From the NCBI GenBank assembly GCA_030280995.1, contig JASXTE010000009.1:310001-374000 (forward strand): 64,000 nucleotides of DNA, in the 5' to 3' direction. Every line of letters begins with the position of its first letter. Within the stretch, counting starts at the first letter, position 1. The notes beneath the pieces were generated by a model. It was not told the origin of the DNA. It made no database searches and worked only from the letters and a program-made list of their open reading frames with translations. Source of the DNA: Hemileia vastatrix (taxonomy: Eukaryota > Basidiomycota > Pucciniomycetes > Pucciniales > Zaghouaniaceae). The translations under genes and the position numbers were made by a program. Below are positions 11,901 to 20,733 of the stretch, in pieces.

Positions 11901-12316
11901 TTGCCATTTGGTTTCTTGATACAAAATACAGGACTAGAATAACTTGACGTTGATTGCTCATACAGTCCAGTGCGTATCCGTTCTCTGACAACTTCGATAT
12001 AAGCTTCTTTCAATGCAGCCGGAATAGGAATCGGTTTCTGCTGCCACGGTTCATGACATACCACAGGAATCTTGTAAGGCTCCCCATAGGAATGCTTCAA
12101 CACACCCCTCTCCTCTTCTTCAAAAGCAATGGCCTTCTCTCGCTTGACCATCACATCCAACAACAACTTCTTCTCTTCTCCAGACAACCAACCATCAGGT
12201 CCAAAATTAACAACACCCAGTCTCTCAAAAGTGATTCTTGACGTCTCAGAAAATTCAGGCGGATTCTTTACCAAGGGACTTTCATAAGGATCTCTTGATA
12301 ACCTTGGTCTTCTCAA
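8906..12316 (-). CDS. Gypsy-A Pol: reverse transcriptase, RNase H, integrase (intact frame)
   Basis: The minus-strand frame is open for about 1136 codons. Reverse transcriptase comes first: a PNGKLRVVHDLRELNRVT block, then LGRLQLTRLPQGATNS, and the catalytic FIDDG motif. RNase H follows (IYLAVDSSQVAAGAVLSQ). Then comes integrase, with an H2C2 zinc-binding segment (LHEDLGHRG ... CEECQRRS), a D,D,E core (SLDAVHIKEGR, MVDGGPEFG, YYPEAEGMVERGHQ) and a C-terminal part with ADRWNGPYKI. It copies element RNA into DNA and integrates it. The listed start is the first codon of the open stretch, not a true start. The same frame continues upstream through one TGA into 12356-13303. Two hairpin repeats (10565-10586, 10622-10643) are translated in frame. 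The enzyme could be functional if the TGA is read through or if it is made from another copy. Confidence 0.93.
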   Translation of the reverse strand: MRRPRLSRDPYESPLVKNPPEFSETSRITFERLGVVNFGPDGWLSGEEKKLLLDVMVKREKAIAFEEEERGVLKHSYGEPYKIPVVCHEPWQQKPIPIPAALKEAYIEVVRERIRTGLYEQSTSSYSSPVFCIKKPNGKLRVVHDLRELNRVTIKDAGIPPSAEEFVEAFAGRVCYGLGDIMGGYDERELHPDSRPLTTFDTPLGRLQLTRLPQGATNSVAVYQAQMAWILQDEIPQYAGIFIDDGGIKGPTTDYDNQVLEENPGIRKFIWEFAITLERILFRIEEAGLTISGSKFSCCVPALEILGHVVCREGRIMSKKKVNKIQSWPRPKNTTEVRGFLGVCVYVRMFIKDFSSLAAPLRRLTRKDADWEWDEECEKAFVKLKEVVGKDLVLHKLDYGKDAGRIYLAVDSSQVAAGAVLSQMDKAGYIRPVRYESVVFTEVESRYSQPKLELCGVAKILKKLQHILWGQYFELQVDAKSLIQMINSPSLPNAPMTRWVAFIQHFSFDLVHKPGKTFTMPDGLSRRPPTEEDSDSEEFDEDIPIIKASTKGAEDFPYLPHEVKLAGLMCLDYGVDDLHQEDKLENSFYVNKGVGKGVDKFGREEVEEDVVYVEEDGLVVWDSSKLRNGVYVGELENLNKRVDKEKEVFSNTVFEGSKGSEKKLRHSSIKDLFRGQRLLAHSCAGDIGDREVPIDVILINFQDEVWGQTGFYFLLVKYLLTLERPEDCEDDEWVAIKRKSSTFYLSGRRLMRRRYPNPQVVITQQKGQELVLKSLHEDLGHRGVGETFRRISDRFWWPGMKMAVKQWVQSCEECQRRSYLRPKEPGRATGEYTLFGRVSLDAVHIKEGRYKYLIVARDDLSGWVEAAPLINLTAKNVAEFFLNNWVYRYGVMKLVMVDGGPEFGTEFKEAVLKVGSKVRVATPYYPEAEGMVERGHQVIKDALVKMCGTSAEKWRHYLPLVLFADRITAKRTTGFSPYELVFGQKAVLPVDLEAESYLGVDWDTVKTTEELLCARMMQLEKKEEYLEKAYSRMMKIRNQSVRYWDERLAHRLRKPLNPGDMVLVYNRSLESQWGKMFADRWNGPYKIKEQVSGGSYVLEELDGVVLKKRVAADQVKRFYPRGTRSAEVFLRNEDKL
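10565..10643 (-). repeat. Two hairpin repeats inside pol, in frame
   Basis: Copies at 10565-10586 (stem CCTC/GAGG, loop TTGGTG) and 10622-10643 (loop ATGGGG). They are read as DLHQEDKL and YLPHEVKL in the RNase H-integrase linker. Confidence 0.88.
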
Positions 12317-12355
12317 AGGTGGATTTAATTCAGCAGGTAGCAGTTCATTAATAGT

Positions 12356-13303
12356 TCAAACTTTATTTGCTACTTTCTTATATTTGGCTGCCTCCACATC
12401 TAAATTAACTTGAGATAAAACATTTTCTTTTGTATCGCCATTAAAACTTTCATCAAATGAATCTTCTTCATCGCCAGAATCGGAATAAGAAAAATTAGAA
12501 AAATATTTTATTTCATTTTTAAATTTTACCCTTTTCTCCTTTCCCTCGTCTAATTTATAAACAGATTTTCCAACACCTTTGCTTCCCTTATCCAACAGTA
12601 AATCACCCGTAAAGAAAGTTGGCAGTTTAACCTCTTGCTGGAGGACCGGAATTGAATTTTCACAAAAATTATTTTTTTGTGTTTTAATTATACTGAGATT
12701 TTTTATTGGATTTTGATGAGATAATTGCAGTTTACCCTCCTGCTGGAGGTCCGTAATAGAAGGAGATACCTGCAGTTTAACCTCTTGCTGGAGGTCCGGA
12801 ATAACATTTTCACAAAAATTATTTTTTTGTGTTTTAATTATACTAAGATTTTTAATCGTATTTTGATGAGATTTTCGCAGTTTACGCTCTTGCTGGAGGT
12901 CCGTAATAGAAGGAGATAATTGCAGTTTAACCTCTTGCTGGAGGTAATCAAACATACCCTTCCAATTTTTATCCAACCTAATTTGGCCCATGTTGCCTTT
13001 TTCACCATTTTTAAATTTAATAGAAAAACAGGGTAAATCCAATAAACATATAGAAAAGTCCAAAACGTATTTGCACTCCAAAGTAATATTAACAGAAAAT
13101 AATTGAGAATCCACTTGAATTATCTCCAAGTGAGCTGACCTATTGCAATCCGGGATCTCATCCTGAGGAGAGATTACAACATTTGAGCAATCAGCCCCTG
13201 CTACCCCAAAAAATGAGGGCCTCCATAATAATTTGAATCCTGAATAAATTGAAGACATAACAATAAAAGAAATTTCAGCCGAGTTTAGGTAGTTTATCCT
13301 CAT
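12356..13303 (-). CDS. Gypsy-A spacer ORF between gag and RT
   Basis: The frame is open for about 315 codons in the same frame as pol, separated from it by a single TGA at about 12353-12355. The aligned position in element II (53899-55182) is open, with arginine near this place, which fits a CGA-to-TGA change. The ORF carries SRSAHLEIIQVDSQLFSVN, also related to element II. Four hairpin repeats (12728-12944) are translated as DLQQEVKL or variants, around two long repeats of the kind KNLSIIKTQKNNFCEN; a fifth copy is at 12623-12644. No aspartic protease motif (D[ST]G) and no CCHC knuckle is present. Its role is unknown; it may be a linker or a degenerate gag-pro region. Confidence 0.7.
   Translation of the reverse strand: MRINYLNSAEISFIVMSSIYSGFKLLWRPSFFGVAGADCSNVVISPQDEIPDCNRSAHLEIIQVDSQLFSVNITLECKYVLDFSICLLDLPCFSIKFKNGEKGNMGQIRLDKNWKGMFDYLQQEVKLQLSPSITDLQQERKLRKSHQNTIKNLSIIKTQKNNFCENVIPDLQQEVKLQVSPSITDLQQEGKLQLSHQNPIKNLSIIKTQKNNFCENSIPVLQQEVKLPTFFTGDLLLDKGSKGVGKSVYKLDEGKEKRVKFKNEIKYFSNFSYSDSGDEEDSFDESFNGDTKENVLSQVNLDVEAAKYKKVANKV
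12623..12944 (-). repeat. Five in-frame hairpin repeats in the spacer ORF
   Basis: Copies at 12623-12644, 12728-12749, 12773-12794, 12878-12899 and 12923-12944 have stem CCTC/GAGG (one has GCTC) and loop TTGCTG or CTGCTG. They are embedded in a duplicated unit of about 150 bp (12728-12794 and 12878-12944) joined by ATTTTTTTGTGTTTTAATTA. A further noncoding copy is at 13290-13311. Confidence 0.88.
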
Positions 13304-13313
13304 TTCGGAGGAA

Positions 13314-14546
13314 TTAAATTCTTGATATCCCCTGGAGATAATCCATAATTTTGCCCCAAGGGCTTATCCACCGATTCCATAAAACCCAAAAATAAACCCC
13401 CATAATTTGTCCTACCATTGGACATAAAAAATAAACAGCCCTTTTCCAAAACATGAGTGCATCCAATTTATGCACTCTATTATCAAATGCCACTACACTC
13501 TTTATTAGTGCAGGGAAAACCATATCCTCCATAAAAATCTCTTCCTGAGATTGAAACAAATCCACCATACATTTACCAGATTCATAAACCATATCCACAT
13601 CTGAATTGCAGACAGTCTCCGCTTTTGAAGACAAAACCTGAGGTAAATATTCCTCTAAATCAAATTCCAAATTATCCAAAACAAAATTATCCCCATCATC
13701 CAAAATTTTGTCATTAATGACAACAATATCTTCATCTTCAAAAATCTCTTCTTTCCAAACAGAAGAGTCAATAAAAATAATATCTTCAGGCTGGACGAAA
13801 TCTTCAGGAATGGCTGAATCCAAAATTTCATCAGAAACTAGTTCTTTTAAACCATCCTCTTCTATCTCTTGAGCGACCTCAGTGTCTTCTCCAGAGTCCA
13901 AATCAACAGAGTTATGAGTATCCAGATGTTCCAAAATAACCTTCTTTAGCACCTCCATACCAGGAATCCTAGTTTCTCCATCTGGGAGATCCTTCATTAA
14001 ATTCCCATTAATAAGCACCATCAAAACATCTTTCTTAACCTTTTCCCCCATAGCATCCCAAAAAACATACTTTGATGCATTATCATGAAATAAAATTTCA
14101 TACTCCAACAAATAATCCAGAACCACCTGAAATTCAACCATAAACTGATGATACTGATGCAGAGATGTTACACCACCCTTTGATTCCCATTTCCTGGCTA
14201 TATCCTTTAGATCCTCAAATGAAAAAACTTTTGGCCACCTTTTTTCCATTTCCATCTTGAGCTTTCTCCAATCTTGATCTTTATAACCATCCATAGAAAT
14301 AACCTCCTTTTCCACCTCTCTGTCCAAAATAAAGAACCTAATCTGCTTCACCATATCCAAAGGTAAAGCACCATCAATCGCAGCTGCAGTTTCATACCTA
14401 TTTAAAAATCCTTCTAAATCATCTCCAGAAAACTTGGGCCCAACCCAAGATACAATCCTTACTGATGCCCTAACAGGTACACCAGCAGCCAACACAGCAG
14501 TTCCACTAGTAGAAGACATCCCAAAACATAAGAAAAGCGTTAACAA
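13314..14546 (-). CDS. Gypsy-A Gag
   Basis: About 410 aa. The N-terminal half is a retrotransposon capsid-like segment (GPKFSGDDLEGFLNRYETAA, DMVKQIRFFILDREVEKEV, YHQFMVEFQVVLDYLLEYE). It parallels the gag of element III at 15850-16930 (KYETAAS, DMVKHIIFFIGDRAVEKQV). The C-terminal half is strongly acidic and no zinc knuckle is seen, unlike element III. A start inside the frame at MSSTSGTAVLAAG, close to the 5' LTR, is more likely than the first codon of the open frame. The next ORF is in another frame and begins 10 nt beyond the stop, at the hairpin copy 13290-13311, so pol expression would need a frameshift or reinitiation. Confidence 0.8.
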   Translation of the reverse strand: MLTLFLCFGMSSTSGTAVLAAGVPVRASVRIVSWVGPKFSGDDLEGFLNRYETAAAIDGALPLDMVKQIRFFILDREVEKEVISMDGYKDQDWRKLKMEMEKRWPKVFSFEDLKDIARKWESKGGVTSLHQYHQFMVEFQVVLDYLLEYEILFHDNASKYVFWDAMGEKVKKDVLMVLINGNLMKDLPDGETRIPGMEVLKKVILEHLDTHNSVDLDSGEDTEVAQEIEEDGLKELVSDEILDSAIPEDFVQPEDIIFIDSSVWKEEIFEDEDIVVINDKILDDGDNFVLDNLEFDLEEYLPQVLSSKAETVCNSDVDMVYESGKCMVDLFQSQEEIFMEDMVFPALIKSVVAFDNRVHKLDALMFWKRAVYFLCPMVGQIMGVYFWVLWNRWISPWGKIMDYLQGISRI

Positions 14547-14675
14547 CCGTTAAAATAACAAGCCTCTTGCAGGCCAATAACAAAAATCCAATTAGAGTTC
14601 CAGAGAATAAGCCTCTTGCAGGCTAATAACGTTCTTGATCCAAGTAAGTCTTTAAAGAAAGCTAGAGAAATCGAA

Positions 14676-14692
14676 CCCCACGTTGGGCGCCA
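14676..14692 (-). promoter_or_regulatory. Primer-binding site of Gypsy-A element I
   Basis: The minus-strand sequence TGGCGCCCAACGTGGGG begins 3 nt after the 5' LTR. It starts with TGG, complementary to a tRNA CCA end, and is of the TGGCGCC type used by many Gypsy elements. I did not identify the tRNA. Confidence 0.75.
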
Positions 14693-14695
14693 ACT

Positions 14696-15844
14696 ATGGT
14701 AAGGTAAACTCTTACAGTCGCCTTGCTGTAAGCAGAATCCGGAGGAGATATGTGGATTTAGCTGAAAACCCCGTCCTTCCAATAAAAATAACAAAGTAGG
14801 TGTTCTAAATCACTAAGCTAACCAATCTACTTGAATCTGATTGATAAAAATAATGAAACTCTAAAATATTTAACGCTTATTGAGATTTAAAGAAAGTGGC
14901 TGTTGATAAAAGAAATACTGATAACAACAATTAAGGTGTACCAGTGAAAGATCTGAAAAGATTGACTTTTATGTTTTTATAATAATTTAAATTTTTATGA
15001 GACAGCAATAATCAAGTCCCAGCGATGAAGACCTTTCTAAAGATACCCTATATGAAGTGTTATTTTAATTGTTGAGTAGTATTTCTAAAATGTTATATAT
15101 AAAATATAAAGTTATAAGGGTATTACAATTTATTTAATTTGTTGAGTAATAAAAAATGAGACTGTGGTAGTTAATGATTAAGCTGTATGATGTGTCCCCC
15201 CTTCTCAATTTCGAGTTTGAGAAGCGCTTAAGTATTCCTAGTCACGTGCCTAAGTTTTCCCCTCCAGAGCTCTTCCAGAGTCAATCCGGAGCCCGTACGG
15301 AGTCCGTACGGAGTCGAAGCGGAGTCCGAACGGAGTCCGTACGGAGTCGAAGCGGAGTCCGTCCGGACTTCCGGACTCAAATTAGAACCTTAAAACTATA
15401 ATAAAAAATCTAGAAAAATTACACATAATAGAGCTACTTCCCCTTTACATACCAAACTAATTTTCGTAGTCTGCGCAGCTCTAATTACCCCGTGAAAATT
15501 CATCAAAGTTAAGTAATTTTTTGAAAACGTAAATATTTCTATAAAACTTTAAAATTCATTTAAAAATATAAGAAAAATAGTAAAAATTCTGGGAAAATTT
15601 CCCAAGGTTCTTGAGTGACTCGACTTAATACTTATAAATTTTTCAGACCGTAAAAATAAGTTTTCTCCGTAAAATAAATTGTTTTCGTGTAGGCATTTGC
15701 TCGTGACCAATTTCTTCATATTTAAAACTCAAATAAATTAAATAAAACCCTTTTATATAAAAAAAAAATAATAACGCCAATCTTGCACGCCATAATAACT
15801 CCATTTACGTACTTAGGTGCCGTACTAAACTTTAGGCTACCACA
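14696..15844 (-). repeat. 5' LTR of Gypsy-A element I
   Basis: 1149 bp. It is nearly identical to the 3' LTR but has fewer minisatellite units (15287-15377). Its outer edge abuts ACGTT at 15845-15849. Confidence 0.93.
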
Positions 15845-15849
15845 ACGTT

Positions 15850-16930
15850 GGCCTCCTCTGATTGAGACCACTCCTTCTCCTGACCAAATAAACATGCGCC
15901 TGCCCCTCACTGGGCTTCACAAATGAATAATCTGGGAACATGAACACCCTGCCATCAAACTCCACCTTTACCTCTGACACATCTCTGTTCAGAGCCCAAC
16001 AATCATTGGACTTGTGCTTCCTCCTGCTGCAGTAAGGGCAGACCCAAGGATAACTCCTACCAACCCTCCTATCAAAATCTCTAGGCTGAGAAGGAGCTTT
16101 TTTGGCCTTCTTAGCCTCCTGAACAAAAATATGTAGCTGTTTTATTAGATCAGCCAACTGCTCCACCACTGGGTACCTCTCTGGTTTGGGAGCCTTCACC
16201 ATATTCTTCTCTTCCTTCTTCCCTCTATTTTCATCTTCAGCAAAAGCCTCACTAACGTTGCTGACATATTTGGCACATCCCTCCTGATAGGTGTCCACAG
16301 CCAATAACTTCAAATGGGCCTCCACAGCCTCCTTCACCTTTTCCAAGGCAGACAACTTGTGATCCCATTGGAAAGACTCTTCATCAAGTCTTTCCTTGAC
16401 AGCTCCTTCAACATATCCATCCTGACATCTCTAGCCAAGGCAGACCAAAAAACATCCTTGGCAGCATTTTAATGTGCCAGCTCCTCCACTTCCACCAAGT
16501 ATTCAGCCACAGGATCAAACTGTAGCTGAATCTTCCTGTAACTGTGCAAGTTAACAACACAATAATAAAACTTCCATTCACTGACAATCTGGTTCAGATG
16601 CACCATAGTGAACCTGAAACCCCATCCATCCACCATCTCCCTACACAATAACTTCCAGTTTCTCTTCTTGTAGCCAGACATGGCAACAACCTGCTTCTCC
16701 ACTGCCCTATCACCAATGAAGAAAATAATATGCTTCACCATGTCCAGGTAAGAAGCACCATCCACACTAGCAGCAGTTTCATACTTCTAAAGAAACTGCT
16801 TCACATCTTCATTATTAAACTTGGTACCATCCCAAGTTTTAATCCTAACACACTCCCTAACCATCACAGCAGGAGAACCTTCCCCCCCACTGACAGTCAC
16901 CACAGGAATAGAAGAACCAGAAGCCATTCA
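15850..16930 (-). pseudogene. Gypsy-B element III Gag, interrupted
   Basis: Reading from about 16930: a leader MASGSSIPVVTVSGGEG, a capsid-like part (DMVKHIIFFIGDRAVEKQ), an N-terminal in-frame TAG in the QFL/KYETAAS segment, another break near 16470, then the nucleocapsid part 16355-15850 with a zinc-knuckle-like CPYCSRRKHKSNDC. The frame then runs into the inserted element I at 15849. After that insertion it resumes at 4823. Gag would coat the retrotransposon RNA. The stops make this copy a pseudogene. Confidence 0.8.
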
Positions 16931-16965
16931 AATACAAAGTAGATTCCAAAGAACTAGCAGGTTTC

Positions 16966-16982
16966 TCCCCACTTTGTGCACC
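16966..16982 (-). promoter_or_regulatory. Primer-binding site of Gypsy-B element III
   Basis: The minus-strand sequence TGGTGCACAAAGTGGGG lies 5 nt past the LTR end and has the same layout as in element I. Confidence 0.65.
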
Positions 16983-16987
16983 AGAAA

Positions 16988-19009
16988 TGTAGACAATCCT
17001 ATAGTACTAGCTATAGGCCTTGACCAAGGGAGTTGGAGAAAACCCAGAGAGAGAATCCCCTGTCTCTTTAGAAAAAATAAAGTGAGATTTGCCTGCTACA
17101 TTAGATTGATTCCTGTTTTCTAAAGCCCCTTTTTCAACGAATTTGACTGCCTGATCAGTTAAGAAAGTAAATTTTGAAGAAAGAAGATCATTAAGATCAA
17201 TTTTTGGTCCTCTGGAATGAGGTTAAACTGCACAAATTTTTAACAGATACTTGATAAAAAATGAAGAATACTTGTAGAGAAGAGAAACATTAATAAGAAA
17301 AAGTTGAATATCCACTTGGTATATCTCCAAGGCACCTGACCTACTACAACCTGGGATTTCCTCATCTTGGGGAGAGGTTGTAGCACTTGGGCGATCAGCC
17401 CTCATCACTCTAAAAAAGACAGACTCTCACTCCGCCTCTGGTTTTTTGGATTGTGGCTCAGGCTTTAGTGAGATTCTGTCTTTTTTAGAGTGATGAAGGC
17501 TGATCACCCTAGTGCTACAACCTCTCCCGAAGATGAGGATATCCCAAGTTGTAGTAGGTCAGCTGCTTTGAAGATATACCAAGTGTATTTTCAACTTTTT
17601 CTTTTTAATGTTTCTCTTCTCTGCAAGTATTCTTCATTTTTTTATCAAGTATCTGTTCTCTCTTGAGATTCTTAATTATTTTTAATTCAAGTTCAAAAAA
17701 GAAGATTGGTTATATATCTTTATTTAAAGATATGCAGAAAAGCTGTGGAGTGGTGAGATTGGGGCATAAAAGTAAGTCCTCCCAATTGTGCATTGCTAGG
17801 GTTTCTTCTACGCCTTTCAAAAACATTACCTTGGCCATGTCTGTGAGCATTGGCAAAACCCCTGGTTATTTTTGTAGGATAGAAGAAAACTCAAGAAATA
17901 AAATTAAAATTTCACAATAACTGAAGAAAATAAAGAAATAAATCTGAAGATAATCAAGAAAGAAGAATAGAGTTATTTTTTTGAAGATCATCAAGATCAA
18001 TTTTTGGGCCTACAGAATAAGGTTAAATTGCACCAAATTCTGAAGAAAGAAGATCATCATGATTAATTTTTGGGCCTCCACATTAGGTTAAACTGCACAA
18101 AAGACTACAAAACCAAATAACTGAAATGTAGACCAATTTCCACACCAGAGAAAACAATGATACTTGATGTAGGTTGCAAATCCACACCAGAGACAACAAT
18201 AATACTTGATACAGCTTGCAAGACTATACCAGAGAAACCAGTTGCCAAGTTAAGTTAAATGAAAAACTCACCTTGCAAAAAACACAGCCAATTGTGGCCA
18301 AAAAACAGTGAAAACTGAGTGAGGAACAATGATATTACCTCTGGAGTGTTGTATGATTATTAAAGTTGCCCCAAACTGTCTTATTCACTATTTACACACA
18401 AACCACTATCTAAGAGCCCCTGCACAACAACAAATTTGGCGTTTTTGAGCGCCAAATTGTGTAAAACTGCTCTAGATACGCTTCCCAGCCTTCTAGCACC
18501 AAGGTGGGTGTTCCACCTGACATCAGGAGGCCTGCCTGAGGCGGCTGGACCACCCTGAAGCCAGAAAACCACCAAAAACCTTCAAGATACCCAAAATACT
18601 TTGAAAAATATACTACAACTACTATAACTTTTAAAACACATAATTAGGCTATAACAACGTTGAGACATAAAATGTAGAGAATAATTAGCTCATTCTAATG
18701 GTACTAAGCACTTAACCCTAAGTCTTAAGGTTAGCCTGTAAAAAACAAAAAACAAAATTAAACAGCTATCTTTTTAAATGAAAAATAAGAGCTTATCACC
18801 TTAATACTTAAAATCTGAAAAATTTCATCAAGAAATAAAATATAGAGAAAACATGGGGCTATCCAATTGAAGTTTCCACATCCCCGTAGTCCCAATATTT
18901 GCTGAATAATCTTAGAAAAACACCCAATGATTAAGTAATGCCATTTAAGACATATCAAAACAACACCAAATAGACCAACAAAGGGCTCTGCCAATGTTGG
19001 AAGACCACA
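16988..19009 (-). repeat. 5' LTR of Gypsy-B element III, enlarged by an insertion
   Basis: The + strand edges GTAGACAATCC and GGAAGACCACA match the Gypsy-B LTRs at 44651-45740 and 58036-59119 (about 1.09 kb). This one is 2022 bp because about 925 bp (about 17168-18092) have been inserted. Its outer edge interrupts the Harbinger-like transposase and is followed by CCGGG. Confidence 0.88.
17168..18092. repeat. Captured Gypsy-B pol-spacer fragment, partly inverted, inside the LTR
   Basis: Arms 17242-17430 and 17468-17657 are inverted copies (about 189 bp) around a 37-bp spacer. Both match the element II region around 55100-55290. The insert continues at 17658-17920 with a + strand frame matching the element II pol spacer (KKKIGYISL, VSSTPFKNIT, IGKTPGYFCR). 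Three hairpin repeats in + orientation flank it (17209-17230, 18009-18030, 18075-18095). The LTR sequence resumes at AGACTAC near 18093. Confidence 0.8.
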
Positions 19010-19815
19010 CCGGGGCAGCCACTATAAAAAGCAATAAATTTTTTATTGACATCACATACAAGTTGAACAGCAATAGAGTATCTAGAAAGAAGGTAAAAAG
19101 TCAGTTTATGAAAGATGTGAAATTTGAGAACATTTTGAAGAAACCTTTTTTTGCAATCAAAATAATGGTTGCCATCATGAGCAGGTTTTTGACTTAAAGG
19201 TATAGTTGTACCATCAACAAAACCTACACATCCAGGAAAACCTTCAGCTTGCATTACTTGATATGATTCAAGTCGCTGCTGTGGAGTTGGCCATGCAAGT
19301 GTTTGAGACTTGAGGGAAAGGATGGCAATAATAAAGCCCTTGGTGTATATTATCACCATCCCATATCCTATGGTAAAGAGATTTTCCAAACGTCTTACAG
19401 CAGCACCATTTCCATTTGAGCCAAAGCAACATAGTGAAACAGCAAGTTGAATAGCAGGATAACACTGTTTATTTTGAGAATTGTTATGAAATATAAGATT
19501 TTTGGAGATGAGTTGATAAATTTTGAAAAAAGAATTGGGAGAAGTTTGGAATAGTTGAGGAATGTTGAGAATGGAGTGGAGATCATATCTGGGATCATGA
19601 TGAAGATTTGGCCCCCTTGGGTTTATGTAACACTTTTTGGAAAGAAAAGACATATAGGCTAAAGAATCTTCCAAATCAGAGTCTGTTTTATAGTAAAGAA
19701 CTAAAAGTAAAGCAATAGCATTCATAGTTGAGTGAAGTAGCTTCCTAGTAGAGAGGTGTTTCATAGTTGTTGGTGGAAGGCTTATGTGATGAGGGAAGTG
19801 GAAATTCACTGCCAA
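19010..19815 (-). pseudogene. PIF/Harbinger-like DDE transposase, 3'-truncated
   Basis: The minus-strand frame encodes GCVGFVDGTTIPLSQKPA followed by SIAVQLVCDVNKKFIAFYSG and GCPG. This is the layout of DDE_4 nucleases: a first catalytic Asp in VDGT, then an Asp in CD. The usual following S-x-H-D segment and the third acidic residue are absent, because element III was inserted immediately after GCPG (19009/19010). The frame is open upstream of the listed start without a clear ATG. In an intact element this enzyme would cut and paste DNA in partnership with a Myb-like protein; none is seen here. Confidence 0.75.
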
Positions 19816-19959
19816 ATGTGCAGTTGGGGTGTTCAGATAGAAAAATACTTTAAGTGTTTGCCACCAAAATTAAAGAGCATAGAGTGAGGAAAGACTTAAG
19901 GATTGCATCAGCAATTATAAGTCATGTGACTTTCTTAAAAATCCATCATGGATGTGATG

Positions 19960-20135
19960 AGTTTGGGATCAGTAATTAGGAATGGAAATTAGGGTATAAG
20001 AGGTGGGATAATGCATTATTGTGGATTCCTTATCCACTAGCCCTGGCGCTAGTGGATAAGTATCTTCTGCAATTAATAATGTCTGATCCCAGGAAAAAAA
20101 ATTGCTGATCCCTAATTTCAGATCAGTCAACTTTG
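19960..20135. repeat. Fold-back sequence with 12-bp perfect core palindrome
   Basis: CTTATCCACTAG (20029-20040) and CTAGTGGATAAG (20049-20060) are perfect inverted arms around CCCTGGCG. Weaker pairing extends outward (GATCAGTAATTAGG on the left, CTAATTTCAGATC on the right), suggesting a small degenerate MITE. Confidence 0.5.
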
Positions 20136-20159
20136 ATACACCCTAATGAGTTAGGTAGC

Positions 20160-20609
20160 AATAGGGCAATTGAAAGGATGACATGGGTGGGGGGGCAGCC
20201 TGGTGGCTTGAGAACATATATTGGGTTGCCAAGGGGGGGAGGGTAATCCTCAAGGGGTTGTGGTTTGATGGGCAGGGATTTTAGAAAGAGTTTTTGGGGA
20301 GTGGAATTCTGCAGCTGACCCGAGGTGAATGACCAAGCACAATTGTCCAGATTATGGGGGATGGCAAAGTGGGGTGGTTTGACAAAATGGGGGGGTATCT
20401 CCAGCCTTCACACATGTGTCCATCCACTGTAGGTCACTGAAGGAGAATAGAGATATTGTGGGGATAATGAGACATCAACACCAGCATGAAAACAAGCATG
20501 CCAACCATGGACAAAGGGGGGAGGCAGCAGGGATTCAAACCTGCAACACTCAAGTCAATGTGACAAGCGGCCATCCAGGCAATGATCTAACCACTTAGAC
20601 CATCTTGCC
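20160..20609 (-). mobile_element. tRNA-derived SINE, copy 1 (3' truncated)
   Basis: Read on the minus strand from 20609, the head has an RNA polymerase III A box (TGGTCTAAGTGG, 20602-20591) and a B box (GGTTTGAATCC, 20541-20531), as in tRNA genes with a long variable arm. The body matches copy 2 (29759-30141 plus 39490-39667) over about 450 bp. The A-rich tail of copy 2 is missing. Interspersed G-rich runs are part of the body. Confidence 0.75.
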
Positions 20610-20675
20610 CTTATCTTTCAGAAATGGCTGAGTGTTGCTCCAACAATGGCACAGCAATTAAGCAACAGTTGTGTG

Positions 20676-20733
20676 ACAATTATTTTTTGTACTTAAGGGT
20701 GTGAAGCGGATCTTAAGTACAAAAAACAATTGT
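20676..20733. repeat. Inverted repeat with 22-bp arms
   Basis: Arms at 20676-20697 and 20712-20733 pair almost perfectly (TTTTTTGTACTTAAG and its complement) around GGTGTGAAGCGGAT. Weaker complementarity continues outward. It is probably a small fold-back element. Confidence 0.6.

Larger units (their letters stand above)
4824..15844 (-). mobile_element. Gypsy-A LTR retrotransposon (element I), near complete
   Basis: Two LTRs (4824-6060 and 14696-15844) begin ATGGTAAGG and end GGCTACCACA on the + strand. They are flanked by the 5-bp target duplication ACGTT at 4819-4823 and 15845-15849. The polypurine tract GGAGGGAGGA (minus strand of 6061-6070) sits against the 3' LTR. A primer-binding site follows the 5' LTR at 14692-14676. 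The minus-strand order is gag, a spacer ORF, RT-RNase H-integrase, then about 2.8 kb of hairpin-rich noncoding DNA. The LTRs are almost identical outside a minisatellite, so the insertion is recent. It sits inside element III. Confidence 0.93.

Noticed and set aside
18955..18994. C-terminal end of the Harbinger-like ORF beyond 19010
   Set aside because: These residues (VVFQHWQSPLLVYL) are Gypsy-B LTR sequence; the same peptide appears at other LTR ends.
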